Assembly: GCF_004379255.2 (NCBI RefSeq)
Contig: NW_024599098.1
Span: 1-64,000 of the forward strand
Length of the DNA stretch: 64,000 nucleotides
Reading direction: 5' to 3'
From: Salvia splendens
Taxonomy: Eukaryota; Streptophyta; Magnoliopsida; Lamiales; Lamiaceae
The notes under the pieces are model-generated. The model was not told where the DNA came from, did not search any database, and worked only from the letters and a program-made list of their open reading frames with translations. The number at the start of each line of letters is the position of its first letter. The first letter of the stretch is position 1. Positions 21,321 to 32,789 of the stretch are shown here, piece after piece. The position numbers and the translations under genes are program-made.

Positions 21321-24215
21321 AAAAAAATCCCCGTATAGTGCACGTCTGTATATAAAGGTATTCGAACACGTCCTCGAAGCAATCCCCGTATATGCTTATT
21401 CATTGCTGCTGCATCACTGCGCTTACGGTGTTTCGGTAGAAGGACTGCATGTTGGGCAGCAGCCCCATTTAAACTCATTTCCCTTTGGATATAGGTAAAT
21501 GCAACTTCATGTTTGTAATTATTTATGTAGATGCACGACAATTTCTCTAGTCAATATACAGTAATTTCTTCCTATTCAGCTGCATTAAACTTGTATTGTC
21601 TTGTCCTTCACATCTACTAGTTTTTTCAAAAAGCAATAAGGGGCTTGATTATCATTTTATATAGTCTATGCTGCCTCATTTTGTAACAAAACCAAAATGA
21701 AACCATAAGCTGCAACAGCATCCTGTTTTGACAAATTAGTAAATGGCATTGGTTTTAGTGTGCAACTGGTAAAGTAAGATAGAGATGAAAAAGGCAGTGG
21801 AATGAATGTTAGTGGATTATGAAGTCCACATTATAAATGACGTGTATAATTCTTATTTATTGAAATTTTTTCTATATTTTTACTTTGTCTAATTTTGGGA
21901 GACGACCCAAAATGGTATAAGTAGTCTATTTTTTAGGGATAGAGGGAGTATTAGTTATGTTTTAAGAACATTAATGAAATTGTGTTTTTTTACTTGTATA
22001 TGTATAGTAAGAATTTTTATTTTTTGATTATTTATAACTTGAATAAACATATGAAATTATAGATTACAAAAAATAAGAATGAAACGTTACAGTTGTGGCT
22101 AAACTTTGAATAAACATATGAAATTATAGATTACAAAAAATAAGAATGAAACGTTACAGTTGTGGCTAAACTTTATGATTAATATAGTTGGTGTTATGGC
22201 TAAATTTGGAATCTAGTGTATGTAGACATATATGCTGAAGATTTTTTATAACGCGGAGGGAGTATAATTTTTTAAAGTTTAATAACAAAGAATTTTACAA
22301 CCTATGTCCTACACTCCTAAAGTCATTTCATTTTATATACTTATTTTGAAAAAATAGTTATAACTTTTAAATAGTTAAAGTGGAGAAAATGTAAAATAAG
22401 AAAGAGAATACGGTAAATAAGACTATTCTCTACCGTATGCTCTCTCTTACTTTACTCTTTCTATACTTGAACTTTTATAATTATTTTTTTAAAACGAGTA
22501 CAAAAAATGAATTGACTCTATTATTATGGAACAAAGGGAGTATCATTAATGAGTGTAGGGTCATCATTAAATATCATACATTAAATGATTTAAAATATAA
22601 TATGTAGTAAAATTTTAAGAAAATTCATGCAGGAAGTATGAAAATGAGAAGATTTATAAATCATGAATAATTCTATGAGTATATGGTACTCTGTCCCATA
22701 GAAATAAGCCATATTTTTTTTTGGTTCGTCCCATATAAATATTCCTATCCATTTTAACATTCTTCTCCTTCTCTTTTTACTACGAGTCTCACCATCATCC
22801 ACAACACAGTTTCAACTACTTTTTCTCATTTTTTTTTACTTTATCAATTCCGCATTAAAATTTGTGTCAATCTTAAATGACCTATTTTTTTAGGACTGAG
22901 TAAGTATACTTTAATATGAAACTAAGCTAATATGTCATAAATCAAGATCTCTTTAGTGAGAAAACAATGATAAGATGAGTAAATGATACGATTATGGAAC
23001 TGTGCACCAAAGATATCAGTTGTAGCTGGATTCAGTCAGTAATTGTTCTATCAATATGACGTCCAAACGCTCTCCAAATAACATCAATATCTTCGTCTTT
23101 GAGCTTTGCGTGAGTATCTTGCACGCCTCAATCGGAGTCTAGTGGAAAAAGTTATGGTTGATTTACTAAATCGGCGCAGAAGAGAGGCCGAGTCCAGAGA
23201 ATTTGCGTGGCCGACCCAACCTGATGTTTTGCACTGTTTTGGAAAATTTGGTAAGAAAGTTAGCCCGGCTGGGCGAAACGAGAAGAGGGAAAATGCTCGG
23301 GCGGACGTTTGTCATTGTGTAGCCGAATTTACTCATTTCTAAGGCTTTTTCTTGGATTTTCAACTCCAACTATAAATACTAGTTGGAGAGACTTTCAAAG
23401 GGATTGATCGCTAAATTTAAGACTTGAGAGATTGTTCTTCCCCTTTTGTGGGTTTATCCAATTTTGTGCTATTAGGTTGTTTGTAAAATCAATTGTTAGT
23501 CAAGTATAGATCAAATACCGGTTTATTTCCAGGTTTGTGGATCCTTGATTGTGTAGCCATGGATAGTATTAGTATGGTGTAAGTTTGCTTTATGCTTTTC
23601 CCATCAATGATATATCTTCATTTCCTTGTTCTTCATTTCCTAATCTTCCATCTAGTTTTGATTCAATTTTTTGGTTGGATTTACAATTATCCTTTTGTTT
23701 CCTTAATGAATTGAAAATCAATTGCTAGATCACTAATTTAGGTTTATCTTGGATTAATGGATCTCAACATATATGGACCCATATCACTAAAATTACTTAA
23801 TACTTTTCAAAAATAAAATAGTTAGTCCAGGCACTTCAAATATGATTTTTCCTACTTTAGAAATTAAAAGGTGCAAGCCTTATTTAGATGCACCAATTTT
23901 AAAGTTCACTTTTATTAACTGTCATATGAAACAAAATAATTAAGTAAATTGAAATAAATCATAGATATCATAAAATATTAAGTTGACAGTAATATTGAAA
24001 ATAAATCAAACTTCAATGATCATTTTTAAAATCAACCCAAATTAATGAGCTAATGATTAATATGTCTACTCCTATATTTAAATAAGATAAGCATCACGTA
24101 AAATTGAGAAAACTCAAACAAATTGGAGTGAAAAACAAAATTATTGGCAGTAGAGGACAGTAGTAGAGATTTACTGCTCTCCACCAAAACAAAACTACTA
24201 ATACCCATTTCACAC
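21321..24215. other. Helicase 3' flank and repeat-rich spacer
   Basis: No gene was recognised. Stowaway-like MITE ends (GGAGGGAGTA types) lie near 21945, 22252 and 22541, and a partner-like end (CTGTCCCATAGAAATAAGCC) lies near 22691. A region around 23100-23600, with a short ORF, a TATA-like TATAAATA near 23371 and a transcript-leader look, could be an old LTR, but no partner copy is in the window. Confidence 0.5.
22041..22174. repeat. Tandem duplication, 2 x 67 bp
   Basis: The unit beginning GAATAAACATATGAAATTAT is repeated directly with no visible change at 22041-22107 and 22108-22174. Perfect identity suggests a recent duplication. Confidence 0.92.
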
Positions 24216-24372
24216 TGTTGAAATAGAAAAAATTAAAATGTAATTAGTAGCTTTAATTAGTTAGTTTAGCATTTTTCCCAATATATAAGGCATTTTATTA
24301 TAAATTACAGTCAATCATTTTCACAATATAGTCAATAAAGATTTTTAACCTTTTACTCCCATCTTTCTCTTA

Positions 24373-26202
24373 GAGCATCCACAATGGTGCCCGTCCCAGT
24401 TGACGTCCGGCCGGCGTGCCGGAGTTCCGCGCGGGACGTCCGTCATTGCGCAACGGTGACGCGGATACGGACGTCCGCTGCGGACACCGGAGTTCCACGG
24501 CGTTCCCGGGACGTCCGTCATTGCATTGACCCCACGGACGTTCCGATTATTTTATATTTTTTTTTCGAAAATTCTATAAATACGGCTCGTTGAACTTCAT
24601 TTCATTCGCACCACTTGTATTAACGAGTATCTCTCTCTCTACGTTTCTTTTATATATCCAGAATGGCTGGTAGTGGTAGTGGTAATGGCTTTGATGCGGG
24701 CGCTAGCGGTGCGGGGTATGATGACATAATGAGGCGAATTCATGCACGTGTGCGGGAGGCAGCGGAGAGGGAGATACAAGCGGCCTTGGCGCCGGCGGTA
24801 CCTCGACCCATCCATCATCGATCTATAGTACCCCGGGACCACCTCGCTGCACACCGTCAGTTGTACGAGGATTACTTAGCTCCGGAGCCACGATTTGGGA
24901 AGAACATGTTCCGGCAACGTTTTAGGATGCATCGTCCGCTCTTTCTGCGTATCGTGACGCTTTAGAGCGTCGATACGGGTATTTCAGGGTGCGGGAGGAT
25001 GCGGCTGGTAAACCCGGCCACACTCTGATTCAGAAGTGCACTACCGCAATCAGGCAGCTGGCATATGGAGGCGCGACTGACATGTTCGATGAGTACCTCC
25101 ACATCGGCGAGACGAATGCCCGCGATTGCCTAAAGTGTTTTTGTCAGAGCGTTAGGGAGATATTCAGGCATAGGTATCTTCGGAAGCCTACCCCCGAAGA
25201 TTGTCAGACTCTGCTGGATATGCACGGGACTCAGCACGGGTTTCTGGGGATGCTAGGCAGCATAGATTGTATGCATTGGGAGTGGAAGAACTGCCCCGCT
25301 GCCGGAAAAGGGGTGTACACTACGGGTTTCAAGGGCAAGAATCCCACGATAATCCTTGAAGCAGTAGCTGACTACCGGCTGTGGATTTGACATGCCTATT
25401 TTGGAGTAGCCGGGTCGAACAACGACATCAACGTCCTCCAGTCGTCGCCCCTTTTCAACGACCAGTGCTTGGGCGTCGGTCCGGCCGTCAATTTCGTCGC
25501 CAACGGCAACAGCACAACATGGGCTATTATTTGGCTGATGGGATATACCCTATGTGGCCCATCTTTGTGAAGACAATCAGATGCCCAACAGAAGAAAAAA
25601 AAGGTATATTTTGCGGGTCGTCAGGAGGCAGCGCGCAAGGATGTGGAGCGGGCATTTGGTGCGCTCTAGGCTCGATGGGCGGCAGTGAAGGGTCCATCAC
25701 GGCTGTGGTATGCTGACAGCATCGCCGATATGATGTACGCATGTATTATCATGCATAACATGATTGTTGAAGATGAAGGTCTAGCACTGACGGATTGGGC
25801 CGATGATGCTGATGTTGCGGGTCCAAGCCACGGCGTGGCCACCGGCAATGTAAGTATGGGGATACCCCATGATGAGGTCGAGCGAGTCCGTGCATTTGCC
25901 GACATGCGCCAAAAACAAGCCCATATTCGACTTCATAATGATATAATTGAAGAAGTATGACAACAGAGGGGTCGTCGTTGATGGAATCTGTATTTATTTA
26001 AGTGTATTTTTTTTAGTTTTGTTTTGTTGAAATGTACCTTTCTTTTTTTTATTTAATAAAATTTTTATTCCGTAATCATGGTGAAATTTTAATTCCGTAA
26101 ATTGTTTAATTTGGTGAATTTGTGAATTTTTATTATTGTGGCAAGTCCGTCGGAATGTCCTTGGGGATGTCCGCCGGGACATTCGCACCACTGTGGATGC
26201 TC
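24373..26202 (+). mobile_element. PIF/Harbinger element, nearly full length
   Basis: TIRs GAGCATCCACAATGGTG and CACCACTGTGGATGCTC bound 1830 bases. The target duplication is TTA on the left and TTG on the right; the empty site in the right LTR near 32335 reads TTA, so the right copy has one change. It carries a transposase gene with full domain content but several stops. Confidence 0.9.
24663..25960 (+). pseudogene. Harbinger transposase, disrupted by stops and shifts
   Basis: The N-terminal part (HHRSIVPRDHLAAHRQLYED, then APEPRFGKNMFRQRFRMHR) runs from the ATG at 24663 to a stop at 24965. The DDE domain follows: QKCTTAIRQLAYG, then GMLGSIDCMHWEWKNCP with the first catalytic Asp, then AGSNNDINVL with the second Asp. 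A TGA at 25388 stands where related copies have Trp. The third acidic residue is in KDVERAFGAL, and a TAG just after it probably replaces Gln. The C-terminus (WYADSIADMMYACIIMHNMI) is open to 25960. The Myb-like partner ORF of autonomous Harbinger elements was not found. Confidence 0.85.
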
Positions 26203-26309
26203 TTGTGTGAAGATTTTCTCAATTTTCACATATCAATGGCAGTTTTTCTTTCTCTTTCAATTCATCTTCTGCAAGGCATCTTCATCAATTTGTTTCTCCA
26301 TTTTCAACA

Positions 26310-26321
26310 TGGTATCAGAGC
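26310..26321 (+). other. Primer binding site (initiator tRNA-Met) of the outer element
   Basis: TGGTATCAGAGC starts directly after the terminal CAACA of the left LTR. Confidence 0.88.
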
Positions 26322-27358
26322 GCAAATCCGCTGCGCCTCTGATTACCTCTATCTCCTCTATCTTTTTTTTGTTTGGTTTTTTTGTAGCTAGGGTTTGTGA
26401 CATTGATTTGTAAGAGTTTTCTGTCAAGGACTCAAGTCTCTCACCGGATTCCATCTTCTCACCGGTACTCCAGGTTTTTCAATTCTCTATCTTCGGCTTT
26501 GAAATTTCCGTTGATCTGAAATCTGTTTTCTCTCTCTTTTTTCCTTTGTTCATTGGATTTGTATGATCCAAGTTTATATCCTTTGTTCATTGGATTTGTA
26601 TGATCCAAGCTTGTTTCTCTCGTTTTAGTCACCGATTAAAATCTGATGATTCTGTTTGAGATATGTTTTCTCAAATTTGTTGTTGAACTTCTGAATATGT
26701 TTTCAGATCTATCCCTGTCTTCCGATTAATTCGGATGTTTGATATCTCTCTCTCGGAATAGGATGATTCTCAGATTTTTTTCTGTTCTCACCGATGAAAT
26801 CGTCGGATTAATCCTCTGTTTCTATTTCTTCGATTGTCTTCTCTATCTCTTTCGTTTTTTCTTTCCATTCAAGTCTGTTCTCCTCCTTTTCATTTTTCTC
26901 TATTGGTGATTCTCTCTCTGTTTCAAACTTTGATGATTGTATGGATTAATTGTGATGAGTTTGGAAGCTTCTGAATTTTTGTGGAGTGAAATGGATCGAT
27001 ATTGTGATTTACAATATGCATTGAGAAAAGTTGAACTCAGATACAGAAGTCTCTATTCCTTCTGCTAAGGGGAGTTGAGATCAACTTTTGGAAGCTTGTA
27101 AGCAATTGTTGGCTTAGGAACATCAAACTGGCTTGAGATAAAGGTTGCATTTGCCGAGGGCAACAACTCCAATTCTAGCAAGTGGATGATTTACAAATGT
27201 TGAAGATGATATTCCAAGGGGAAGTTAGAATAAAACTTGATGTTTGTAGTTATTTTGTTGTTTGATGTTTGATGTTTGATGTTTTTGTCAAGATGGTTGC
27301 GTTTGTTATGCTTTCATCGTGAGGTTGGCCGTTGAAATAGAAAAAAATAAAATGTAAT

Positions 27359-27750
27359 TGTTATGGATTTGGGCCAAACTGCAACTACTAATGAATTCAG
27401 GGACTGATATGCAATTCCTCGGGGACTAATCTGCAAATTCTTGCAACTTTCTATTTTAAATTTCCCTCTCATTTTGAGGTATTAAAAGCTGAAGAATAGT
27501 TAGAGATTTTATCACTTCTTCTGTAATCGAGCTGGATTTTAGTTGAGAGCAAAAGTGTTTTTCATCTCATGTGAGCTTGAGTTCTATCTCCACATTGAAT
27601 AAAAGATTCCTCATCGTTTTCTCATTGAGTTCTTGGTGTTTCTTCGTTAAACTCATTTCAATCAATTGTGTGTGTTGTCGATCTTACTATTCGTTCCATT
27701 GTTGATCTTGACTGTGTTCGAGATTCGATCGCGTTACATCAGAGTTCACA
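27359..27750 (+). repeat. 5' LTR of Tnt1-like copia
   Basis: It begins TGTTATGG and ends TTCACA. A one-base G deletion, one A/G change and one T deletion separate it from the 3' LTR. Confidence 0.93.
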
Positions 27751-27795
27751 AATTGGCGCCGTCTGTGGGAACGGAAGAAGACGACGCATTCGACA

Positions 27796-28637
27796 ATGTC
27801 TATCGCGAAATTTGATGTTGAGCGTTTCACTGGCGAAAATGATTTTGGCCTTTGGAGATTGAAAATGAGAGCTGTCTTGATGCAGCAGGGAGTCTGGGAT
27901 TATGTGAAATCCAAGACGGATAAGAAGGGAACACAGGAAACTGATGCGGCGAAAGCGCAAGAGATGGAGTACAAGGCTTACAGCTCCATCGTCTTGTGCC
28001 TCAGTGACAGGGTTTTGAGGGAAGTCCAGAAAGAGTATGATGCCGCAGGAGTGTGGGAGAAATTGGAGAAGATTTATATGGAGAAGTCGATTTCGAACAG
28101 ATTACACCTCAAGCAAAAGCTGTTCAATTTCAGATTCTCTGACTCCAAGAATCTTGGAGATCAACTTGAAGAATTCAGGAAGTATGTAGATGATCTTGAA
28201 AGTGTGGATGATGCCATGAAGGATGAGGACAAGGCTTTGATGTTATTGAATGCTCTGCCTCCAAGTTTTGAGCAGTTTAAGGACTCAATACTACTGGGGA
28301 GAGATTCGACGGTAACTTTGGAAGAGGTATTCTCTGCTTTAAAATTGAAGGGAATGCAGAAATCTATCAATAAACCTATTGATCAGGCTGCTGAGAGTCT
28401 GAGTGTTAAGGCAACATCAAAGAACCGTTTAAATTCAAGAAACCCTCATCTCAGAAATGGAAGCCTCCAGTCACAAAGGATGCAGATCAGAAAGAGACCA
28501 GGAGCTGTTTCTGGTGTAAGAAACCAGGCCATATCAAACAAAATTGTTTTGCTTGGAAAAAGAAGCAGGCTGAGAACCACAGAGAAGAGGGTACAGCTGC
28601 TCTCACTGAAGAAGTTGAAGAAGCAAGAGCCCTCAAT
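27796..28637 (+). pseudogene. Copia gag with one frameshift
   Basis: The ATG at 27796 lies only 45 bases after the LTR. The capsid region is open to about 28425 (WRLKMRAVLMQQGVWDYV, LKQKLFNFRF, LLNALPPSFEQFKDSIL). The reading then moves to another frame, in which the CCHC zinc knuckle CFWCKKPGHIKQNC sits at 28506-28547 and runs on into the protease region. The family makes the particle shell. Confidence 0.88.
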
Positions 28638-31600
28638 GTGGTTAAAAGCAGCCCAATATCCAAGGTATGGATAATGGATTCTGGATGCAGTTTCCATATG
28701 TCATCAAATATTGAATGGTTCTGGAATCTGAGAGAATCATATGGCTCGGTTTTATTAGGTGATGATCATGTATGTGAAGTCAAGGGTGTGGGGGATATAT
28801 GTTTGAGAATGGATGATGGATCTTTAAGAACACTAACAGATGTCAGATTTATTCCATCTATCAAAAGAAACCTGATCTCCTTGGGCCTTCTTGAAAAGAA
28901 AGGTTATAGGTTGACTCTATATGATGGAGAGATGCTTGTGACAAAGGATGGCCAGATGGTAATGAAAGCCATCAGAAACAATGTTCTTTACTATCTAAAG
29001 GCTGAAGCAATTGATGGATCAGTTCACTCAACTCAAGAATCCATCAATTGGCATGCAAGGCTTGGCCACATTGGAGACACTGGAATAAAACAGCTCTTCA
29101 AACAAGGTATGATTAAGATGCCTAAGTCTAAGACACCAGTGGATATAGGATCATGTAAAGAGTGTATCCTAGGCAAGAGTAAAAAGCAGCCATATGGAGT
29201 GGGAAAACATATGTCAAAGGAGCCTCTCCAATATGTTCACAGTGACATTTGGGGCCCTGCACCAGTAAACAACATTGGAGGAGGTAGATATTTTTTTATC
29301 ATTTGTTGATGACTTCTCAAGAAAGATATGGATAGTGATTATGAAAGAAAAATCAGAAACTTTCCAGAAATTTCAGCAATGGTGCACAGAGGTTGAGCTG
29401 GAAAAGGAAAGGCCACTGAAATGCCTAAGAACTGACAACGGTTTGGAGTTCGTGTCCCATGAGTTTGATGAGTACTGCAGAAACAAAGGGATTAAGAGAC
29501 ATAGGACAGTTCCTCGCAACCCACAACAAAACGGGGTTGCTGAGAGGGCAAATAGAACTATCCTAGAAAAGGTGAGGTGTATGCTGATATCCTCTGGTAT
29601 GTCAAAGCCATTTTGGGCAGAAGCAGCTTCAACTGCTGTTGTTTTGATCAACAAGTCCCCATCAGCTGCAATAGAGAATGAAACTCCATATAGCAGATGG
29701 TATGGCAGTGCTGGGGATTAATCAAGGCTGAGGCCGTTTGGATGTAGAGCTTATGCTCACATAAAGCAAGATAAACTGGAACCTAGGGCTCTCAGGTGTG
29801 TGATGATTGGTTATCAGAAGGGAGTCAGAGGCTATAGGTTATGGTGCTGTGAGGAAGGGAACAAGAAAGTAGTGATTAGCAGAGATGTGATCTTCAAAGA
29901 ATCTGAAATGCCTTTCCTCAACAAAGATACTCAGAAAGTTCATTTTGAGATGGAGAATCAGAGAGCAGCCACAAATGCAGCTCAGAATGATATAGGTGCT
30001 ACGAGTGAAGTCACTGATGGACCTTCTGGGAGCCATGTTGAAGCCAGAACTCCAGAAAGAATTATTGCTAGAGACAGAGCAAGAAGAAACATAAAGCTTC
30101 CTTCTAGATTTAATGATTATGACATGATGCACTATGCTTTAGCAGTGGCTGAGGAGATGGAATATCATGAACCCTCAACCTACAAAGAAGCAATTAGAAG
30201 TCCAGAGAAGGATCAATGGTTGTTAGCAATGCAGGAAGAGATTGATAGCCTGTATAAAAACCACACATGGATCTTGGTGCTGAGGCCTACTGATCAGAAA
30301 ACAGTAGGATGTAAGTGGATTTACAAGAAGAAGGTTGAGGCTTTCAACAACAATCAGATCAGGTTCAAAGCTAGATTGGTGGCTAAGGGATTCACACAGA
30401 AAGAAGGGGTGGACTACAATGAGATTTTTTCACCTGTGGTCAAGCACAGCTCCATCAGAATTTTGCTTGCAATTGTTGCACATAGAGATTGGGAATTGGA
30501 GCAACTCGATGTTAAAACAGCTTTCCTTCATGGAGAGCTTGAAGAAAAGATCTACATGGAACAACCACCTGGCTTCATTCAACCAGGGGATGAGGGAAAG
30601 GTCTGTCTATTGAAGAGAAGCTTGTATGGCCTGAAACAAAGTTCAAGGCAGTGGTATCTAAGGTTTAATGAGTTCATGCAGAAGATTGGGTTTGAGAAAT
30701 CTTTGTATGATCACTGTGTATTCATCAAAAGAAGAGGTGGAGTTGCTGTGGAATATCTACCGTTGTATGTAGACGACATGTTGATTTCTGCTGAGCATAA
30801 GGAAGAGGTGGAGCTAGTGAAATCTGATCTGAAATCTGAGTTTGAGATGAAAGATCTTGGGAATGCTAAGAAGATTCTTGGGATGGAAATTATTAGAGAC
30901 AGACATCACAAGAAGATATGGCTGACTCAGAGGGATTATATCAGTAATGTGATCAAGAGATTTCAGATGGATAAAAGTAAGCCAGTGAGTCTGCCTCTGA
31001 GTCCACAGTTTAAACTCAGTGTGAATCAAAGCCCCAAAGATGATGATCATAGAAGAGAAATGGATAAGATCCCATATGCAAACATTGTGGGAAGCATCAT
31101 GTACACCATGGTGTGTACAAGGCCAGATATCAGCCAAGCAATAAGTGTTGTGAGCAGATACATGGCTGATCTAGGTCTGGAACACTGGCATGCTTTGAAA
31201 TGGATATTGAGGTATCTCAGTGGTACTCATGATTATGGAATTCTATTTGATGGAAGTAAGAAGGTTGAGGGGCAGCCTCTGTTGGGGTACTGTGATTCTG
31301 ATTTTGCAACCAACATTGACACAAGAAAATCCCAATCCGGCTATGTTTTCTGTATGTATGGAGCTGCAGTAAGTTGGAAATCGAGTTTGCAATCTGTAGT
31401 GGCACTCTCAACAACTGAAGCAGAGTATATTTCCATGGCTGAGGCTGTGAAGGAGAGCATGTGGTTGAAGGGGATCTGCTCTGATTTTGGAGTTGATCAA
31501 GAGGCTGTGACAGTGTTGTGTGATTCAAATAGTGCCATATGTTTATCAAAGCATCAGACATTCCATGAGAGGAGTAAGCATGTGGATGTCAAACTACATT

Positions 31601-31746
31601 TTATAAGGGATGAGGTTGACAAAGGCTCGGTGAGAATTGAGAAGATAGCAACTGAGAACAATGCATCAGATATGCTTACAAAGGTGTTGCCAACATCAAA
31701 GTTGAGGTACTGTATGGATTTGATAAGTCTGATCCAGCTGAAGTGA
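28638..31746 (+). pseudogene. Copia pol: protease, integrase, RT, RNase H; one shift and one stop
   Basis: Protease MDSGCSFHMSS is near 28674. The integrase zinc region HARLGHIG ... CKECILGK follows. The core shows SDIWGPAP, then RTDNGLEFVS and NPQQNGVAERANRT. A frame change occurs at the T-run 29289-29295, and an in-frame TAA lies at 29719. From 29722 the frame is open to the stop at 31746, a run of about 670 codons. RT has KARLVAKGF, QLDVKTAFLHG, LYGLKQSSRQW and catalytic YVDD near 30766. RNase H has GYCDSDFA, STTEAEYISMAEA and CDSNSAICLSKH. RT and RNase H look complete. Confidence 0.92.
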
Positions 31747-31805
31747 AGTGAAGATGTTATGAATGGTCTGATGATAGTCCAGTTATGTCCCAAAAGGTGG
31801 AGATT

Positions 31806-32199
31806 TGTTATGGATTTGGGGCCAAACTGCAACTACTAATGAATTCAGGGACTGATATGCAATTCCTCGGGGACTAATCTGCAAATTCTTGCAACTTTCT
31901 GTTTTAAATTTCCCTCTCATTTTGAGGTATTAAAAGCTGAAGAATTAGTTAGAGATTTTATCACTTCTTCTGTAATCGAGCTGGATTTTAGTTGAGAGCA
32001 AAAGTGTTTTTCATCTCATGTGAGCTTGAGTTCTATCTCCACATTGAATAAAAGATTCCTCATCGTTTTCTCATTGAGTTCTTGGTGTTTCTTCGTTAAA
32101 CTCATTTCAATCAATTGTGTGTGTTGTCGATCTTACTATTCGTTCCATTGTTGATCTTGACTGTGTTCGAGATTCGATCGCGTTACATCAGAGTTCACA
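31806..32199 (+). repeat. 3' LTR of Tnt1-like copia
   Basis: It is the partner of 27359-27750, preceded by a purine tract and followed by the target duplication GTAAT. Confidence 0.93.
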
Positions 32200-32204
32200 G
32201 TAAT

Positions 32205-32439
32205 TAGTAGCTTTAATTAGTTAGTTTAGCATTTTTTCTGCCTATATATAAGGCATTTTATTGTAAATTGCAGTCAACAATTTTCACAATGTAGTCAATA
32301 AAGATTTTTCACCTTTTACTCTCATCTTTCTCTTATGTGACGGTTTTCTCAATTTTCACATATCAATGGCAGTTTTTCTTTCTCTTTCAATTCATCTTCT
32401 CCAAGGTTTATTCATCAATTTGTTTCTCAATTTTCAACA
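32205..32439 (+). repeat. Right LTR of the outer element (main part)
   Basis: It continues the LTR that begins at 27330-27358. It matches the left LTR without the Harbinger insertion and so preserves the empty insertion site. Confidence 0.88.
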
Positions 32440-32789
32440 CACATCTTCTTCTAATCTTCTTCTTCCCCTCTGAATAGTCATATCACACAAATAGTCATTT
32501 TCCTTTTTTGGTATGTTTTTCTCTCTTGCAAGGTGAGTTTCATTCTCCACTAACTATATTCCATCATTTTTCTTTTTACGTCTCTCTTATTTTATCAATT
32601 TTGCATTAATACCCGTGTCATCCCCAAAGTTTCTATTTTTATGGGACGGATGAAGTATGAATTAATGCAAAACATCTTCTCCCCTACTTCTTCTAGCAAC
32701 TCCTTGTGTATTGGTACTCTCTTTGTCACCATTCCATTGGTCGGGGACCTGAAATTATACCAAGTGGTATCAGTCCTCACCATCTGGTG

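Larger units (their letters stand above)
24216..26309 (+). repeat. Left LTR of the outer element, split by Harbinger
   Basis: The two parts, 24216-24372 and 26203-26309, match the right LTR. They join exactly at CTCTTA/TTGTGTGA, while the right LTR reads CTCTTATGTGA without an insert. Confidence 0.88.
27359..32199 (+). mobile_element. Ty1/copia element, Tnt1/Tork-like, inserted in an LTR
   Basis: LTRs 27359-27750 (392 bp) and 31806-32199 (394 bp) differ at only about three positions. A perfect 5-base target duplication GTAAT lies at 27354-27358 and 32200-32204. Integrase precedes RT, as in copia. The gag N-terminus (KFDVERFTGENDFGLWRLKM) is of the Tnt1 type. The primer-site-like ATTGGCGCCGTCTGTGGGAA at 27752 follows the left LTR; its tRNA was not identified. 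The polypurine tract AAAAGGTGGAGAT precedes the right LTR. The copy is young by its LTRs, yet it has two frameshifts and one stop in gag-pol. Confidence 0.93.
24216..32439 (+). mobile_element. Non-autonomous LTR retrotransposon holding two nested insertions
   Basis: LTRs of about 261 and 264 bases are recovered once the two insertions are removed. The left LTR is 24216-26309 minus the Harbinger element. The right LTR is 27330-27358 plus 32205-32439. The flanks CACAC (24211-24215) and CACAT (32440-32444) form a target duplication with one mismatch. The primer site TGGTATCAGAGC follows the left LTR at 26310. The 1-kb interior (26310-27329) has no gag or pol, so the element relies on another element's enzymes. 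It has a GATGTTTGATGTTTGATGTT run near 27265 and a purine-rich stretch before the right LTR. Confidence 0.88.

Noticed and set aside
23106..23342. 78-codon ORF in spacer
   Set aside because: No family recognised, no splice or promoter support; may be part of an old LTR.
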